Of a stretch of 64,000 nucleotides of DNA, positions 53,137 through 61,137 are shown in pieces. The first letter of the stretch is position 1, and every line of letters begins with the position of its first letter. This stretch comes from Celerinatantimonas yamalensis (GTDB lineage: Bacteria > Pseudomonadota > Gammaproteobacteria > Enterobacterales > Celerinatantimonadaceae). The stretch lies in assembly GCF_046054155.1 (NCBI RefSeq), contig NZ_JBEQCT010000011.1, positions 1 to 64,000 of the forward strand. The letters are read 5' to 3'. A program made the translations under genes and the position numbers. The notes beneath the pieces are model-generated. The model was not told the origin of the DNA and did not search any database. It saw nothing but the letters and a program-made list of their open reading frames with translations.

Positions 53137-55215
53137 TTACAGTTCTAGCAGTTCTTCGGAGGCAACCAGTACAACCACTGAACGAGGTGGCAAACATAGC
53201 TGCGTTTGTTCTACTGGTTTAGACCCAGAAAAATCATAAATATCATCTGGGGAATCGACAGCCGTGTTGATGATTCGCCGCCAATGTTGGTCTGATGCCA
53301 AAGGAGGCAACTCAAAGTTGAGAGCTTCCCAATAGGCGTTGATGGCAATATAGAGGTGCTCATCGCTATATGGCAATGCATAACTCAGTGCCAGCGAATG
53401 TGACTGCTCTGACCAATCAGGTTGCCCTGCTTTCACCCCATGCCACTCGATGCGACTATCATTGAGAACCACACTGAGCGATTGGTGAATGTAGCGCTCT
53501 AATGCTGGAATTCGAAAACGAAATTCAATCAGCTTTTTGACAAACCGCAGTAAATCAGCATTTTTGTCCACCAGCGACCAATCAAACCAGCTTTGCAAAT
53601 TATCCTGACAATATCCGTTATTATTTCCCTCTTGAGTACGGCCCACTTCATCACCCATACTAAGCATTGGGGTACCTAGCGATAACAACATGATGGTAAA
53701 GAAATTTTTGACCTGTCGTTGACGTAGCGCGAGCACTTTAGGGTCATTAGTCGGCCCTTCCACACCAAAGTTATAACTTAAATTATGGTTGTCACCATCT
53801 CGGCTATGCTCGCCATTACTCTCGTTATGCTTGTTGTTGTAGCTGACTAAGTCATGCAAAGTAAATCCGTCATGAGCGGTGACAAAGTTAATAGAACGCT
53901 GAGGGGTACGATGATCATCATAATAAAGATCGGGGCTCCCTAACAAGCGATTGGCAAAAGCGCCCACTTGATTGGAGTCTCCCCGTAAAAAAGCCCGTAC
54001 ATCATCACGAAACCGTCCATTCCACTCATTCCAACGATCGCCGACAAATTGCCCGACTTGATACAAGCCAACCGCATCCCATGCTTCAGCAATAATCTTA
54101 GTACCTGCTAAAATAGGGTCTGAGTCAATTGACCATAATAGGGGTGGATCGCCCAACACATCCCCTTGCGAATTGCGCATGAGCACTGAGGCCAAGTCAA
54201 AGCGAAACCCGTCCACATGCATCTGCGTGACCCAAAAGGTAAGTACGTCACGGATCATCCGCCGCATCACAGAATTATTGGTGTTACAGGTATTCCCACA
54301 GCCACTGTAATTGCTGTAATACTGCTGTCGATCTTGTTCAAGAATATAATAGGTATCGTTTTGTAAACCACGTAAATTTAAAGTTGGGCCATTCTCGTTT
54401 CCCTCAGTCGTATGGTTAAAGACAACATCAATAATCACTTCGATACCCGCTGCATGTAACTCTCTAACCATCATGCGAAACTCATGAAAGGCCCCGCCGG
54501 GGGATTGATCAGAACTGTAGGCGGTATGGGGAGCAAAAAAACTCACCGGACAATAGCCCCAATAATTGGTTTTCCCTAGGGTTGCATCCGAGGCATCAAA
54601 TTGGGCTACGGGCATCAACTCAACAGCAGTAATTCCCAGTTGCTTTAAATAGGGAATTTTTTCAATAACGCCCGCATAGGTTCCACGTTTATTAGCACTA
54701 ACCTGTGAGTTCGGATGACGAGTGAATCCACCGACATGCATCTCATAGATCACTGTATCGGCTAAGGGGCGGTGAATAGGTTTCGTTCCTTGCCAATCAA
54801 AATTTCGCCGTTCTAATACCACCGATTTAAGTGCGCAGTGTTCGGTGGATACGCCATGGGTACTGTAACTCGCCCGTGAATAGTTTTTCGGAAAACGGAT
54901 CTCTTTCGCGTAAGGGTCGCACAATACTTTGCTTGCATCAAAGCGCATCCCGTTTTCAGGAACGTAAGGACCGTCAACTTGGAAACCATACAATGTGCCA
55001 GCACTGAGTCCTTCAACAAAGATATGCCAATAATTATCGGTACGGTTAACTTGAGGATCATACCGAATATGCTGATAAGCTTTGCGACTATTGATTGATT
55101 TAAACAGCAGTAAGGTAACTTTCGTTGCCGATTTACTATACAAACTAAAATTAATGCCGGCTGCTTCCAAGCAAGCCCCTAAGGGATAGCTACGCCCTGG
55201 TCGTGTATTCAACAC
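53137..55215 (-). CDS. glgX: Glycogen debranching enzyme GlgX
   Basis: A 692-aa GH13 enzyme that removes branches from limit dextrins. The N-terminal CBM48 domain starts at PGRSYPLGACLEAAGINFSLYS. The catalytic barrel has MVRELHAAGIEVIIDVVFNHTTEGNENGPT, DGFRFDLASVLMRN (nucleophile Asp), KIIAEAWDAVGLYQVG (acid/base Glu) and FVTAHDGFTLHDLVSYNNKHNESNGE (transition-state His-Asp). Length is normal. Other glg genes are not in the window. Glycogen metabolism is the classical target of CsrA in E. coli, and two CsrB-type RNAs lie immediately upstream. Confidence 0.92.
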   Translation of the reverse strand: MLNTRPGRSYPLGACLEAAGINFSLYSKSATKVTLLLFKSINSRKAYQHIRYDPQVNRTDNYWHIFVEGLSAGTLYGFQVDGPYVPENGMRFDASKVLCDPYAKEIRFPKNYSRASYSTHGVSTEHCALKSVVLERRNFDWQGTKPIHRPLADTVIYEMHVGGFTRHPNSQVSANKRGTYAGVIEKIPYLKQLGITAVELMPVAQFDASDATLGKTNYWGYCPVSFFAPHTAYSSDQSPGGAFHEFRMMVRELHAAGIEVIIDVVFNHTTEGNENGPTLNLRGLQNDTYYILEQDRQQYYSNYSGCGNTCNTNNSVMRRMIRDVLTFWVTQMHVDGFRFDLASVLMRNSQGDVLGDPPLLWSIDSDPILAGTKIIAEAWDAVGLYQVGQFVGDRWNEWNGRFRDDVRAFLRGDSNQVGAFANRLLGSPDLYYDDHRTPQRSINFVTAHDGFTLHDLVSYNNKHNESNGEHSRDGDNHNLSYNFGVEGPTNDPKVLALRQRQVKNFFTIMLLSLGTPMLSMGDEVGRTQEGNNNGYCQDNLQSWFDWSLVDKNADLLRFVKKLIEFRFRIPALERYIHQSLSVVLNDSRIEWHGVKAGQPDWSEQSHSLALSYALPYSDEHLYIAINAYWEALNFELPPLASDQHWRRIINTAVDSPDDIYDFSGSKPVEQTQLCLPPRSVVVLVASEELLEL

Positions 55216-55394
55216 GTTCTCCTATCTTTTTGCCTGCAAACTGACTGAAAAATGCGGATCATACAATGCGTACTCACTAGTCATACCTATCCTAAGAATG
55301 GTCTGATGTGGCCAAAAAGCAAATATGAGAGGCAGAAGATAAAGGAATTACGGATGGATCAACTGGAATCGGTCAACCCATCCTATATTGTCAG

Positions 55395-55580
55395 TCAATC
55401 GCGGGGAGCAATTGAATAAGTCATATCTTGTGAACCACGACGGCGCTTAGTAATGCGGTTTGCACCATAACCGCCCATTTGTGGCAGATCATCGGGCAAC
55501 AATACTTCAAGTAACCCCTGCTCCACTTGGGCTTCCATACCTTTAATCATCTGTAAGTAGTTCATTTTTTCTTGGGTCAT
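55395..55580 (-). CDS. Small hypothetical protein
   Basis: A 61-aa open frame with a fair ribosome site (GAGGA 7 bases before the ATG). The sequence (MNYLQMIKGMEAQVEQGLLE, then PDDLPQMGGYGANRITKRRRG) has a helical first half and a basic second half. I do not recognise a family. It starts about 75 bases after the end of the sRNA terminator on the same strand and shows no overlap with a better gene. It may be real, but length alone does not prove it. Confidence 0.45.
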   Translation of the reverse strand: MTQEKMNYLQMIKGMEAQVEQGLLEVLLPDDLPQMGGYGANRITKRRRGSQDMTYSIAPRD

Positions 55581-55655
55581 TGCATCATCCTCGATAGTGG
55601 TATATCAAGGATTAAGCAATTAATGAACCAAGATTAAATAATCAGACTACAGAAG

Positions 55656-55689
55656 TAAAAAGGAGCCGCTATTTGGGAGAAATAGCGGC
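55656..55689 (-). terminator. Rho-independent terminator of csr-type sRNA 2
   Basis: GCCGCTATTT and AAATAGCGGC form a perfect 10-bp stem (loop of 5). On the minus strand it is followed by TCCTTTTTAC. It is by far the best terminator in the region and marks the probable 3' end of the second sRNA. Confidence 0.8.
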
Positions 55690-55765
55690 CCTAAAAGTAA
55701 CTAACGATTGCTTATCGGGTGTCCAATAAGCATTTATAAGCATACCGACAAAAGTGCATTGAAGC

Positions 55766-55785
55766 GACTAGTAGATCTACTAGTC
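55766..55785. repeat. Perfect 20-bp palindrome inside sRNA 2
   Basis: GACTAGTAGATCTACTAGTC reads the same on both strands and has no loop. In the RNA it would form a hairpin with a few unpaired central bases, located in the GGA-poor 3' half of the second sRNA. It could also be a dimer or protein-binding site. Confidence 0.6.
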
Positions 55786-56205
55786 TCGACGCATTCAACT
55801 AACCATAAGAGCGGGCAGCCACTAGGGCTGCCCTAAAGTACATTCGACTCAATCCTAAGTCTCTTCCAGCTCCTTGCAGATCCATTTGTATCGCGATCCG
55901 TTGCACTTTCCCCTTGCCTTCCATCGGCGAGTCCAAGCCATCAATGGCACAACATCCTTTCCGTCGATGCGCATCTCCTTCCTGGGAGGTGTCCAAAACC
56001 AGTGTCCTTAAACCGTCCTGGTGAGCAAGATATCCTATCGGCTCTGGCTGTCCCTACGCCTTTAAGTTTACCGAAATGGCCAAACAAATAACCACTATAT
56101 GCAGTGAGTAAAAATCATGAAAATCATGGGAAATATATATCCAAATGATTTATATGATAAAAAAATAATATCGGACATATTTTTAGCAAGATAGATGGCA
56201 TGAAC

Positions 56206-56223
56206 TATCAGAAATTTCGCACA
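56206..56223. promoter_or_regulatory. Degenerate GacA/UvrY/VarA box upstream of sRNA 2
   Basis: On the minus strand TGTGCGAAATTTCTGATA keeps 4 of 6 bases in each half of the TGTAAG-N6-CTTACA box. Its centre is about 156 bases from the start of sRNA 2, the same distance as the clear box of sRNA 1. That coincidence is the main support. Confidence 0.45.
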
Positions 56224-56283
56224 AAGTTCCGATGCGATCGGCTCGCCAATCTCAAACTCATGGAACGAAGATGGCAAATTTAA

Positions 56284-56334
56284 GGATTGGGATTGGGATT
56301 GGGATTGGGATTGGGATTGGGATTGGGATTGGGA
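56284..56334. repeat. GGATTG hexanucleotide tandem repeat
   Basis: Eight perfect copies of GGATTG (56284-56331) plus a partial ninth. The + strand is G-rich with GGG runs spaced by ATT, so a quadruplex is possible. It lies between the terminator of sRNA 1 and the promoter region of sRNA 2 and is prone to change in copy number by slippage. Confidence 0.92.
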
Positions 56335-56366
56335 AGATGATCCTACAGAGATAAAATAGACAAGCG

Positions 56367-56405
56367 CAGAAAAAGGTGAGGCGGTACTATAAATAGTACC
56401 GCCTC
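56367..56405 (-). terminator. Rho-independent terminator of csr-type sRNA 1
   Basis: GAGGCGGTACTAT (56378-56390) and ATAGTACCGCCTC (56393-56405) form a perfect 13-bp stem. On the minus strand it runs into ACCTTTTTCTG. Confidence 0.88.
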
Positions 56406-56650
56406 GATAGTCATATGGCTCATAATCCGTGAACCAATGTTGCTCCATGCAATCCCTATGACTTGCCAACTTTCCGTGTTTATTTCCTCTTCACAACTCC
56501 GTTGCATGCTCCATTAGCCTTCCAGGCATAGCAGATTAATCCTGTTCTGCTGCACTCTCCTTCCTGGAGGTGTCCTTGCTCTCTATCCTAGAGAGTATCC
56601 TTTACTATCCTTAGTGCCTCTCTATCCTAGAGAAGTATCTGCGTCCTTAC
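56370..56650 (-). ncRNA. CsrB/RsmZ-type regulatory RNA 1
   Basis: A minus-strand RNA of about 280 bases with 17 GGA triplets, where about four are expected by chance. Many stand in hairpin loops: TCTCTAGGATAGAGA occurs twice, and ACTAAGGATAGT, GCAGA...AGGA...TCTGC, GCCTGGAAGGC, CAACGGAGTTG and CTCCAGGAAGGAG follow. This is the architecture by which CsrB/CsrC/RsmY/RsmZ bind several CsrA/RsmE dimers. A possible -10 (TATTAT, 56658-56663) precedes the start, a perfect GacA-type box lies at 56798-56815, and a strong terminator closes it. No protein is likely to be made from this stretch. Confidence 0.88.
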
Positions 56651-56657
56651 GTGATTA

Positions 56658-56663
56658 ATAATA
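56658..56663 (-). promoter_or_regulatory. Putative -10 element of csr-type sRNA 1
   Basis: TATTAT on the minus strand, about 7 bases before the presumed start of the GGA-rich RNA. The -35 region is poor, as expected for a promoter that needs an activator bound further upstream. Confidence 0.45.
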
Positions 56664-56797
56664 GCGAAAATGACCCTAAGAAGATCACCAAGAATAACAA
56701 AAAAAAAGGTTACGTTTTTGTAAAAACAAATAACTAATTGAATTTTAAATAAAATTAAAATTTATCTTACACGAAACAGTTATTTTTCTGACAATCT

Positions 56798-56815
56798 TGT
56801 AAGATATATCTCACA
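56798..56815. promoter_or_regulatory. GacA/UvrY/VarA box upstream of sRNA 1
   Basis: TGTAAGATATATCTCACA fits the TGTAAG-N6-CTTACA box (5 of 6 bases in the second half-site). It is centred about 156 bases before the RNA start, within the range known for csrB and rsmZ promoters. The cosR-like gene ends 20 bases further right. Confidence 0.82.
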
Positions 56816-56834
56816 CCAGACTGGGCTAATTAGC

Positions 56835-57332
56835 TTATGACGAGGAGCGCTCTTTTTCAGCGGCGGAAACACTCCCCGCAACTAACAAAGGGGAAGCATC
56901 CAGATGTTCCGCATTCATCATCGCAGAAATTCGCTGCACACTAGATAATAGTAATAGTTGCTCCCAATCCTCTAAACGCTGATAGCGTGACACGAAGCTA
57001 TCTTGCAATGGCAACGGCGCCTTACTCAGTAATTCTTGGCCAGACTCGGTTAGATGTGCATGTACTTTGCGTTTATCTAATTGACTACGTAATCGCACCA
57101 CCAATCCACGTTTTTCTAGCCGATCTAAAATCGTCGTGGCCGTGGCTTGACTCATATTGGTGTTTTTAGCCATTTGACGAATCGTCTCTTCATCAGATGA
57201 ATCTCTGATCTCACGCATTAATACCAGCTGAGGGCCAGTCAACCCGACTTCTTTACTCAAGCGACTCGAATGCAGATCGATAGCGCGAATGATCTGCCGA
57301 ATAGCAACCAAAACTTCTTCATGTCTTTCCAT
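56835..57332 (-). CDS. cosR: MarR-family regulator, CosR/EctR-like
   Basis: A 165-aa winged helix protein. LVAIRQIIRAIDLHSSRLSKEVGLTGPQLVLMREI at the N-terminus is characteristic of the CosR/EctR subgroup that represses ectoine and betaine genes in Vibrio and other halotolerant bacteria. MAKNTNMSQATATTILDRLEKRGLVVRLRSQLDKRKVHAHLT is the wing and recognition helix. No ect genes are in this window, but bet, cho and pro genes lie on both sides and are likely targets. The C-terminal ~20 residues are low in complexity (Ser, Ala, Glu). Confidence 0.82.
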   Translation of the reverse strand: MERHEEVLVAIRQIIRAIDLHSSRLSKEVGLTGPQLVLMREIRDSSDEETIRQMAKNTNMSQATATTILDRLEKRGLVVRLRSQLDKRKVHAHLTESGQELLSKAPLPLQDSFVSRYQRLEDWEQLLLLSSVQRISAMMNAEHLDASPLLVAGSVSAAEKERSSS

Positions 57333-57899
57333 TATGAGCCCACCTAAAAATATCGGAATAGAAGTAAAAACAAGCTACAATGACGCTCTCTAATGCTCTG
57401 CATGAAAGGGCTAAGATCACGACAATATTTTGTTAGTCATCTAAACCTTTTAGCCATCAAAAGATGTAGAACTTATCAATTCCAATAAATTGAATAAATC
57501 TTAAACTACATTTATCTGTTTAAATATACGAAAATTCAGCTTGAATACTCTCTATTCTAACTTTTTATTATTTAGAGGGCTATAGTTAGAACTCTAATAA
57601 ATACGATCTTTCTAATATAATTTACAATTTGTTGTGTATCTTCCGACGACATTGCTTCGTCCTTTGATCACATTGAATCACGTCATGACGTATAGCCGAA
57701 CTAAAGTCCGCGAACAAGCTTACCTTCTTCATGCTTTAACATTGCAGAAAACCAACAATCCGCACACTTAATCCTTCCTAACACGCAGAAGCGAGAAAAA
57801 AGCGTTCAATCATACAATCGCCCTTGCGTGATATTGAGTAATAAGTATAAATTATTCATTTGTAGGGACAATCTCCCATATTAAGGAATGAACTATTGC
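57333..57899. other. Intergenic region between cosR and lysR genes
   Basis: About 565 bases, AT-rich in the part next to cosR, with no open frame, RNA gene or repeat that I can support. It should contain the divergent promoters of the cosR-like and LysR genes. Confidence 0.5.
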
Positions 57900-58826
57900 A
57901 TGAAGCGCACAAATGATTCGATTGGTCTGTTATATGAAATGGCCGTTTTTGCCGCAGTCGTGGAAGCCGATAGTTTTTCTGAAGCGGCGCAAGTGCTCGG
58001 GATTTCACCATCATCAGTGAGCCGCAGTGTGCAACGTTTAGAAGAGCAGTTATCCTGTCGACTCCTTGAGCGCACAACTCGTAAACTACGCTTAAATGAG
58101 CAAGGCCAAGCGGTCTATCAACGTTGCAAAGATATGCGCAGCGCCGCCGATGCAGTATTAGATGTGAGCGGCCAGCTTAACCCCATTCCACAAGGAGTAT
58201 TACGCTTAAGTGTCCCGAAAGCGATTGGACATATTCTCATCCACCCATTGATCCCAGCGTTTTTGCGTCGCTATCCGAGAGTTGATATCCAGATGTTGTT
58301 AGAGGATCGCTATATCGATTTGATTGATGATCACGTCGATTTAGTCATTCGTATCGCGACTGACCCACCACAAGGGATGATCGGGCGTAAACTACTCGAT
58401 ATCGAACATGTAATCTGTGCCAGCCCAGACTATTTAGCCCAATATGAACCCATTGAACATCCCCGTCAGTTGCGTGAACACAGCTGTATCTGTTTAGGTG
58501 AACATCCTAAAGATCGCCAATGGATGTTTCATCAAACAACGCAAAAAATCACCGTTGAAGTCAGTGGCCGTTATGCAGCCAACCATACTCAAGTGCGCAT
58601 GGATGCGGCCAAACAAGGGCTTGGGATTACCAGTTTGCCCTATTTTACCGTCCATGAAGCCATCAAAAATGGCGAACTGATTCAGGTATTGCCACAATGG
58701 CATTTTTTAACGGGTTATACAGGTGGAGCTTGGCTTGTGTACCCGCCGAGTCGCTATCAACCCGCCAAGATCCGTGTCTTTATTGATTATTTGATCGAAA
58801 ATCTCGCTCAGAGCGTGCAAATTTAG
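57900..58826 (+). CDS. LysR-family transcription regulator
   Basis: A 308-aa regulator. MAVFAAVVEADSFSEAAQVLGISPSSVSRSVQRLEEQLSCRLLERTTRKLRLNEQG is the helix-turn-helix; the effector domain follows with GVLRLSVPKAIGHILIHPLIPAFLRRYPRVDIQMLLEDR and LVIRIATDPPQGMIGRKL. It belongs to the CrgA/AaeR-like branch. AAGGA lies directly before an ATG at 57888 and 12 bases before the ATG at 57900. The latter is chosen because spacing of zero is unworkable. It converges with the pro operon, so its target is not obvious. Confidence 0.85.
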   Translation: MKRTNDSIGLLYEMAVFAAVVEADSFSEAAQVLGISPSSVSRSVQRLEEQLSCRLLERTTRKLRLNEQGQAVYQRCKDMRSAADAVLDVSGQLNPIPQGVLRLSVPKAIGHILIHPLIPAFLRRYPRVDIQMLLEDRYIDLIDDHVDLVIRIATDPPQGMIGRKLLDIEHVICASPDYLAQYEPIEHPRQLREHSCICLGEHPKDRQWMFHQTTQKITVEVSGRYAANHTQVRMDAAKQGLGITSLPYFTVHEAIKNGELIQVLPQWHFLTGYTGGAWLVYPPSRYQPAKIRVFIDYLIENLAQSVQI

Positions 58827-58858
58827 AAAAAAAAGCCGAGCTCATCATCGGCTCGGCT
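58827..58858 (-). terminator. Terminator of the proVWX operon
   Basis: AGCCGAGC and GCTCGGCT form an 8-bp stem with a 9-base loop. On the minus strand it runs into eight T residues, 22 bases after the last proX stop. It may also stop lysR from the other side. Confidence 0.85.
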
Positions 58859-58880
58859 CACTGCAAACAGCAATTCGGCG

Positions 58881-59879
58881 TTATTTTGCCGCAGCTTTAG
58901 CTTCTGCAATCCAATGGTCAAATTCGCTCTGATGTGCTTTAATCCATGCATTAGCATGGTTTTCAATCGCCTCTTCTGAACTTTCACCATGGCGCATCAT
59001 CAAGTTCTCTGCACTGACATCATTCACGCTTAGTTTCATCTCAGAGAATAGTTTTACCGCTGCAGGGTTATTTTTCGCCCATTTTTTATTTGCAACAATG
59101 CGTTCACTGTTCATCTGGAAACCATAGTTTTTACCATTGGGTAGTGCGGTATCTGCATTTGGCTCACCAGAAACAGCTGTATAGGGTACTTGTAGCCAAA
59201 CAACATCTTTACCTGGGACCAATACTCCACTAACCCAATACGGTGTCCAAGTATAATAAAGAATTGATTTTCCTTCTTTATAACGAGTAATAGTGTCTGC
59301 CATCAACGCTGCATAATTCCCTTCGTTGATTTCAACGGTTTTACTCAGACCATATTTTTTAATTTGATAATTCGTCGCAGTTTCACAGCCCCAACCCGGA
59401 TTACAACCGGTTAAATCAGCTTTGCCATCACCATTAGCATCAAACAATTTCGCAATCTTGGGGTTTTTCAGCTGTTCAATATTGGTGATATGGTATTTAT
59501 CTGCCGTTTTTTTATCAATCAGATAACCTTGTGCGGCACCACGAATATAATAGCCTTGACGGTAAAAGACCTTATCACCACCAGCAGCTTTATATTTTTC
59601 ATTTTGCAAAGGCTCCCAGTTCACCGCCATATAGGTGGCATCGCCATTGGCAATAGCGGTATAAGCTACGTTATAGTCCACTTGTTTAATTGGCTCAACA
59701 GTGTAACCAAGCTGTTCCATTGCCTTATCGACAATCAATGTTTGGAACGTCTCTTCTTGAATCGTACTTTGTACTGGCTGCACAGTTTTACCTGTTCCAG
59801 GTAGATCAGCTGCATAAGCTGCAAGTGTTGTACATGTGCTAAACACTGCTACAGCAATACCTTTCCAACGTAATGTCAT
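58881..59879 (-). CDS. proX: Glycine betaine ABC transporter substrate-binding protein ProX, paralogue 3
   Basis: A 332-aa periplasmic protein with a signal peptide (VAVFSTCTTLAAYA). It follows E. coli ProX closely: VQPVQSTIQEETFQTLIVDKAMEQLGYTVEP, MAVNWEPLQNEKYKAAGGDKVF (Trp of the aromatic box), DANGDGKADLTGCNPGWGCE (Trp; acidic calcium-like loop) and YYTWTPYWVSGVLVPGKDVVWLQV (Trp). The start is the ATG at 59879, which has GGAG upstream; the longer frame to 59963 would spoil the signal peptide. It is last in a run of three paralogues, each about 60-70 percent alike by eye. Confidence 0.9.
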   Translation of the reverse strand: MTLRWKGIAVAVFSTCTTLAAYAADLPGTGKTVQPVQSTIQEETFQTLIVDKAMEQLGYTVEPIKQVDYNVAYTAIANGDATYMAVNWEPLQNEKYKAAGGDKVFYRQGYYIRGAAQGYLIDKKTADKYHITNIEQLKNPKIAKLFDANGDGKADLTGCNPGWGCETATNYQIKKYGLSKTVEINEGNYAALMADTITRYKEGKSILYYTWTPYWVSGVLVPGKDVVWLQVPYTAVSGEPNADTALPNGKNYGFQMNSERIVANKKWAKNNPAAVKLFSEMKLSVNDVSAENLMMRHGESSEEAIENHANAWIKAHQSEFDHWIAEAKAAAK

Positions 59880-59981
59880 GATTTCTCCGTTATGATTATC
59901 TTGTATCCTCATCATATTTGCTAACATGATGCGTTTTATAACTGAACTGTATATTCGATACACCGATCAAAGCCGCTACAA

Positions 59982-60977
59982 TTAGCCCGCCTGCATGGCC
60001 ATTTGGATCCAGTGGTTAAATGTACTCTGATGCGCTTTAATCCATGCATCAACATGATGGCTGATATCTTGCTCTGAACTTTGACCATGTCGCATCATCA
60101 AATTTTCAGCGCTTACATCATTGACACTTAATTTCATGACTGCAAAAAGCTTCGCTGCAGCGGGATTCGCTTTCGCCCACTTTTTATTAGCCACAATGCG
60201 CTGATTATTCATCCGAAACCCATAATTTTCCCCATTAGCCAGTTGTGTATCGGCATTGGGTTTGTCTGGGATGGCAGAAAAGGGCACTTGCAGCCAAACG
60301 ACGTTTTTTCTCGGAACTAAAACACCGCTAACCCAATAAGGCATCCATGTGTAATAAAGAATCGGTTTGCCTTCTTTATAACGAGCAATAGTATTGGCAA
60401 TAATGGCAGCATAATTCCCACTTTGGGTCTCGACCGTTTGACTGAGACCATATTCTTTCATCTGATACGCGATCACATCGGAACAGCTCCAACCGGGATT
60501 GCAACTGGTTAAATCAGCTTTACCATCACCGTTTTCATCAAATAGTTTGGCAATTTTGGGATCTTTTAGCTGCTCAATGTTGGTGATGTGGTACTTATCA
60601 GCGGTCTTTTTATCAATCATATAACCTTGTGCTGAATTGGCGATATACACCCCTTTACGATAAAAAACCTTATCGCCACCGGCTTTAATATACTTATCTT
60701 TTTGCAACGGCTGCCAACTATCCGCCAGAAAGGTTGCATCACCATTGGCAACGGCGGTAAATGCCACATTATAAGAAACTTGCTTGATGGGTTTCACATC
60801 ATAGCCCAGCTTTTCAAGTGCTTTACTTACTAGCAGAGTTTGGAAGGTTTCTTCATTAATCGTACTTTGTACAGGTGTTACAACTTTGCCCGCCCCTGGC
60901 AAAGTTGTACTTGCCAAAGTCGGTGTCGCAATCAAACAGGTAGCGAGCCCTAAAAGCCTCATACGGGATTTTAACAT
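59982..60977 (-). CDS. proX: Glycine betaine ABC transporter substrate-binding protein ProX, paralogue 2
   Basis: A 331-aa ProX with signal peptide (LLGLATCLIATPTLA). The aromatic-box stretch is changed: LADSWQPLQKDKYIKAGGD and TSCNPGWSCSDVIAYQMK replace AVNWEPLQ and TGCNPGWGCE, and YYTWMPYWV replaces YYTWTPYWV, although all three tryptophans stay. It therefore probably still binds a quaternary amine, maybe with changed preference. It begins after a terminator-like hairpin and has its own good ribosome site (AGGA). Confidence 0.88.
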   Translation of the reverse strand: MLKSRMRLLGLATCLIATPTLASTTLPGAGKVVTPVQSTINEETFQTLLVSKALEKLGYDVKPIKQVSYNVAFTAVANGDATFLADSWQPLQKDKYIKAGGDKVFYRKGVYIANSAQGYMIDKKTADKYHITNIEQLKDPKIAKLFDENGDGKADLTSCNPGWSCSDVIAYQMKEYGLSQTVETQSGNYAAIIANTIARYKEGKPILYYTWMPYWVSGVLVPRKNVVWLQVPFSAIPDKPNADTQLANGENYGFRMNNQRIVANKKWAKANPAAAKLFAVMKLSVNDVSAENLMMRHGQSSEQDISHHVDAWIKAHQSTFNHWIQMAMQAG

Positions 60978-61097
60978 CTATTTTTCCTATATAAATAAGG
61001 GTTGCTATTAAATCAATCGACTAGCCCGACTCTGCACGATGAGCACAGATGGCATTATCGATATGAATACACGCAAATTTGCTCGCGTAGAGCCAAG

Positions 61098-61122
61098 GAA
61101 AAGACCAACTCGAAGTTGGTCT
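61098..61122 (-). terminator. Terminator-like hairpin between proX paralogues 1 and 2
   Basis: AGACCAACT and AGTTGGTCT form a perfect 9-bp stem with a CGA loop and are followed on the minus strand by TTTTCC. It would end or reduce transcription after the first proX, so the other two copies may be expressed less or from a separate promoter in the 160-base gap. Confidence 0.72.
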
Positions 61123-61137
61123 CTTAATAAGAAATAA

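Larger units (their letters stand above)
55656..56058 (-). ncRNA. CsrB/RsmZ-type regulatory RNA 2
   Basis: A minus-strand RNA of about 400 bases that would sequester the CsrA protein. It carries 18 GGA triplets, 17 of them within the first ~205 bases, many at the tip of short stems, such as GATAGGATATC, ACCAGGACGGT and CTCCCAGGAAGGAG. The block GGACACCTCCCAGGAAGGAG recurs almost exactly in the neighbouring RNA and resembles E. coli CsrB as I remember it. A possible -10 (TAAACT) sits 7 bases before the start, and a strong terminator lies at the end. A GGGCAGCC hairpin at 55813-55833 could give a shorter form. The exact ends are estimates. Confidence 0.78.

Noticed and set aside
55799..55996. 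Minus-strand 65-codon frame
   Set aside because: It lies inside the second GGA-rich sRNA; the frame seems open by chance because the RNA has few stop triplets.
56284..56334. Telomere-like or CRISPR repeat
   Set aside because: Only eight direct hexamers without spacers; a simple sequence repeat explains it.
56095..56469. Minus-strand 124-codon frame with a Ser-Gln repeat
   Set aside because: Its N-terminal third is the terminator of the first GGA-rich sRNA and the Ser-Gln run is only the hexamer repeat read as codons. No ribosome site or known domain.
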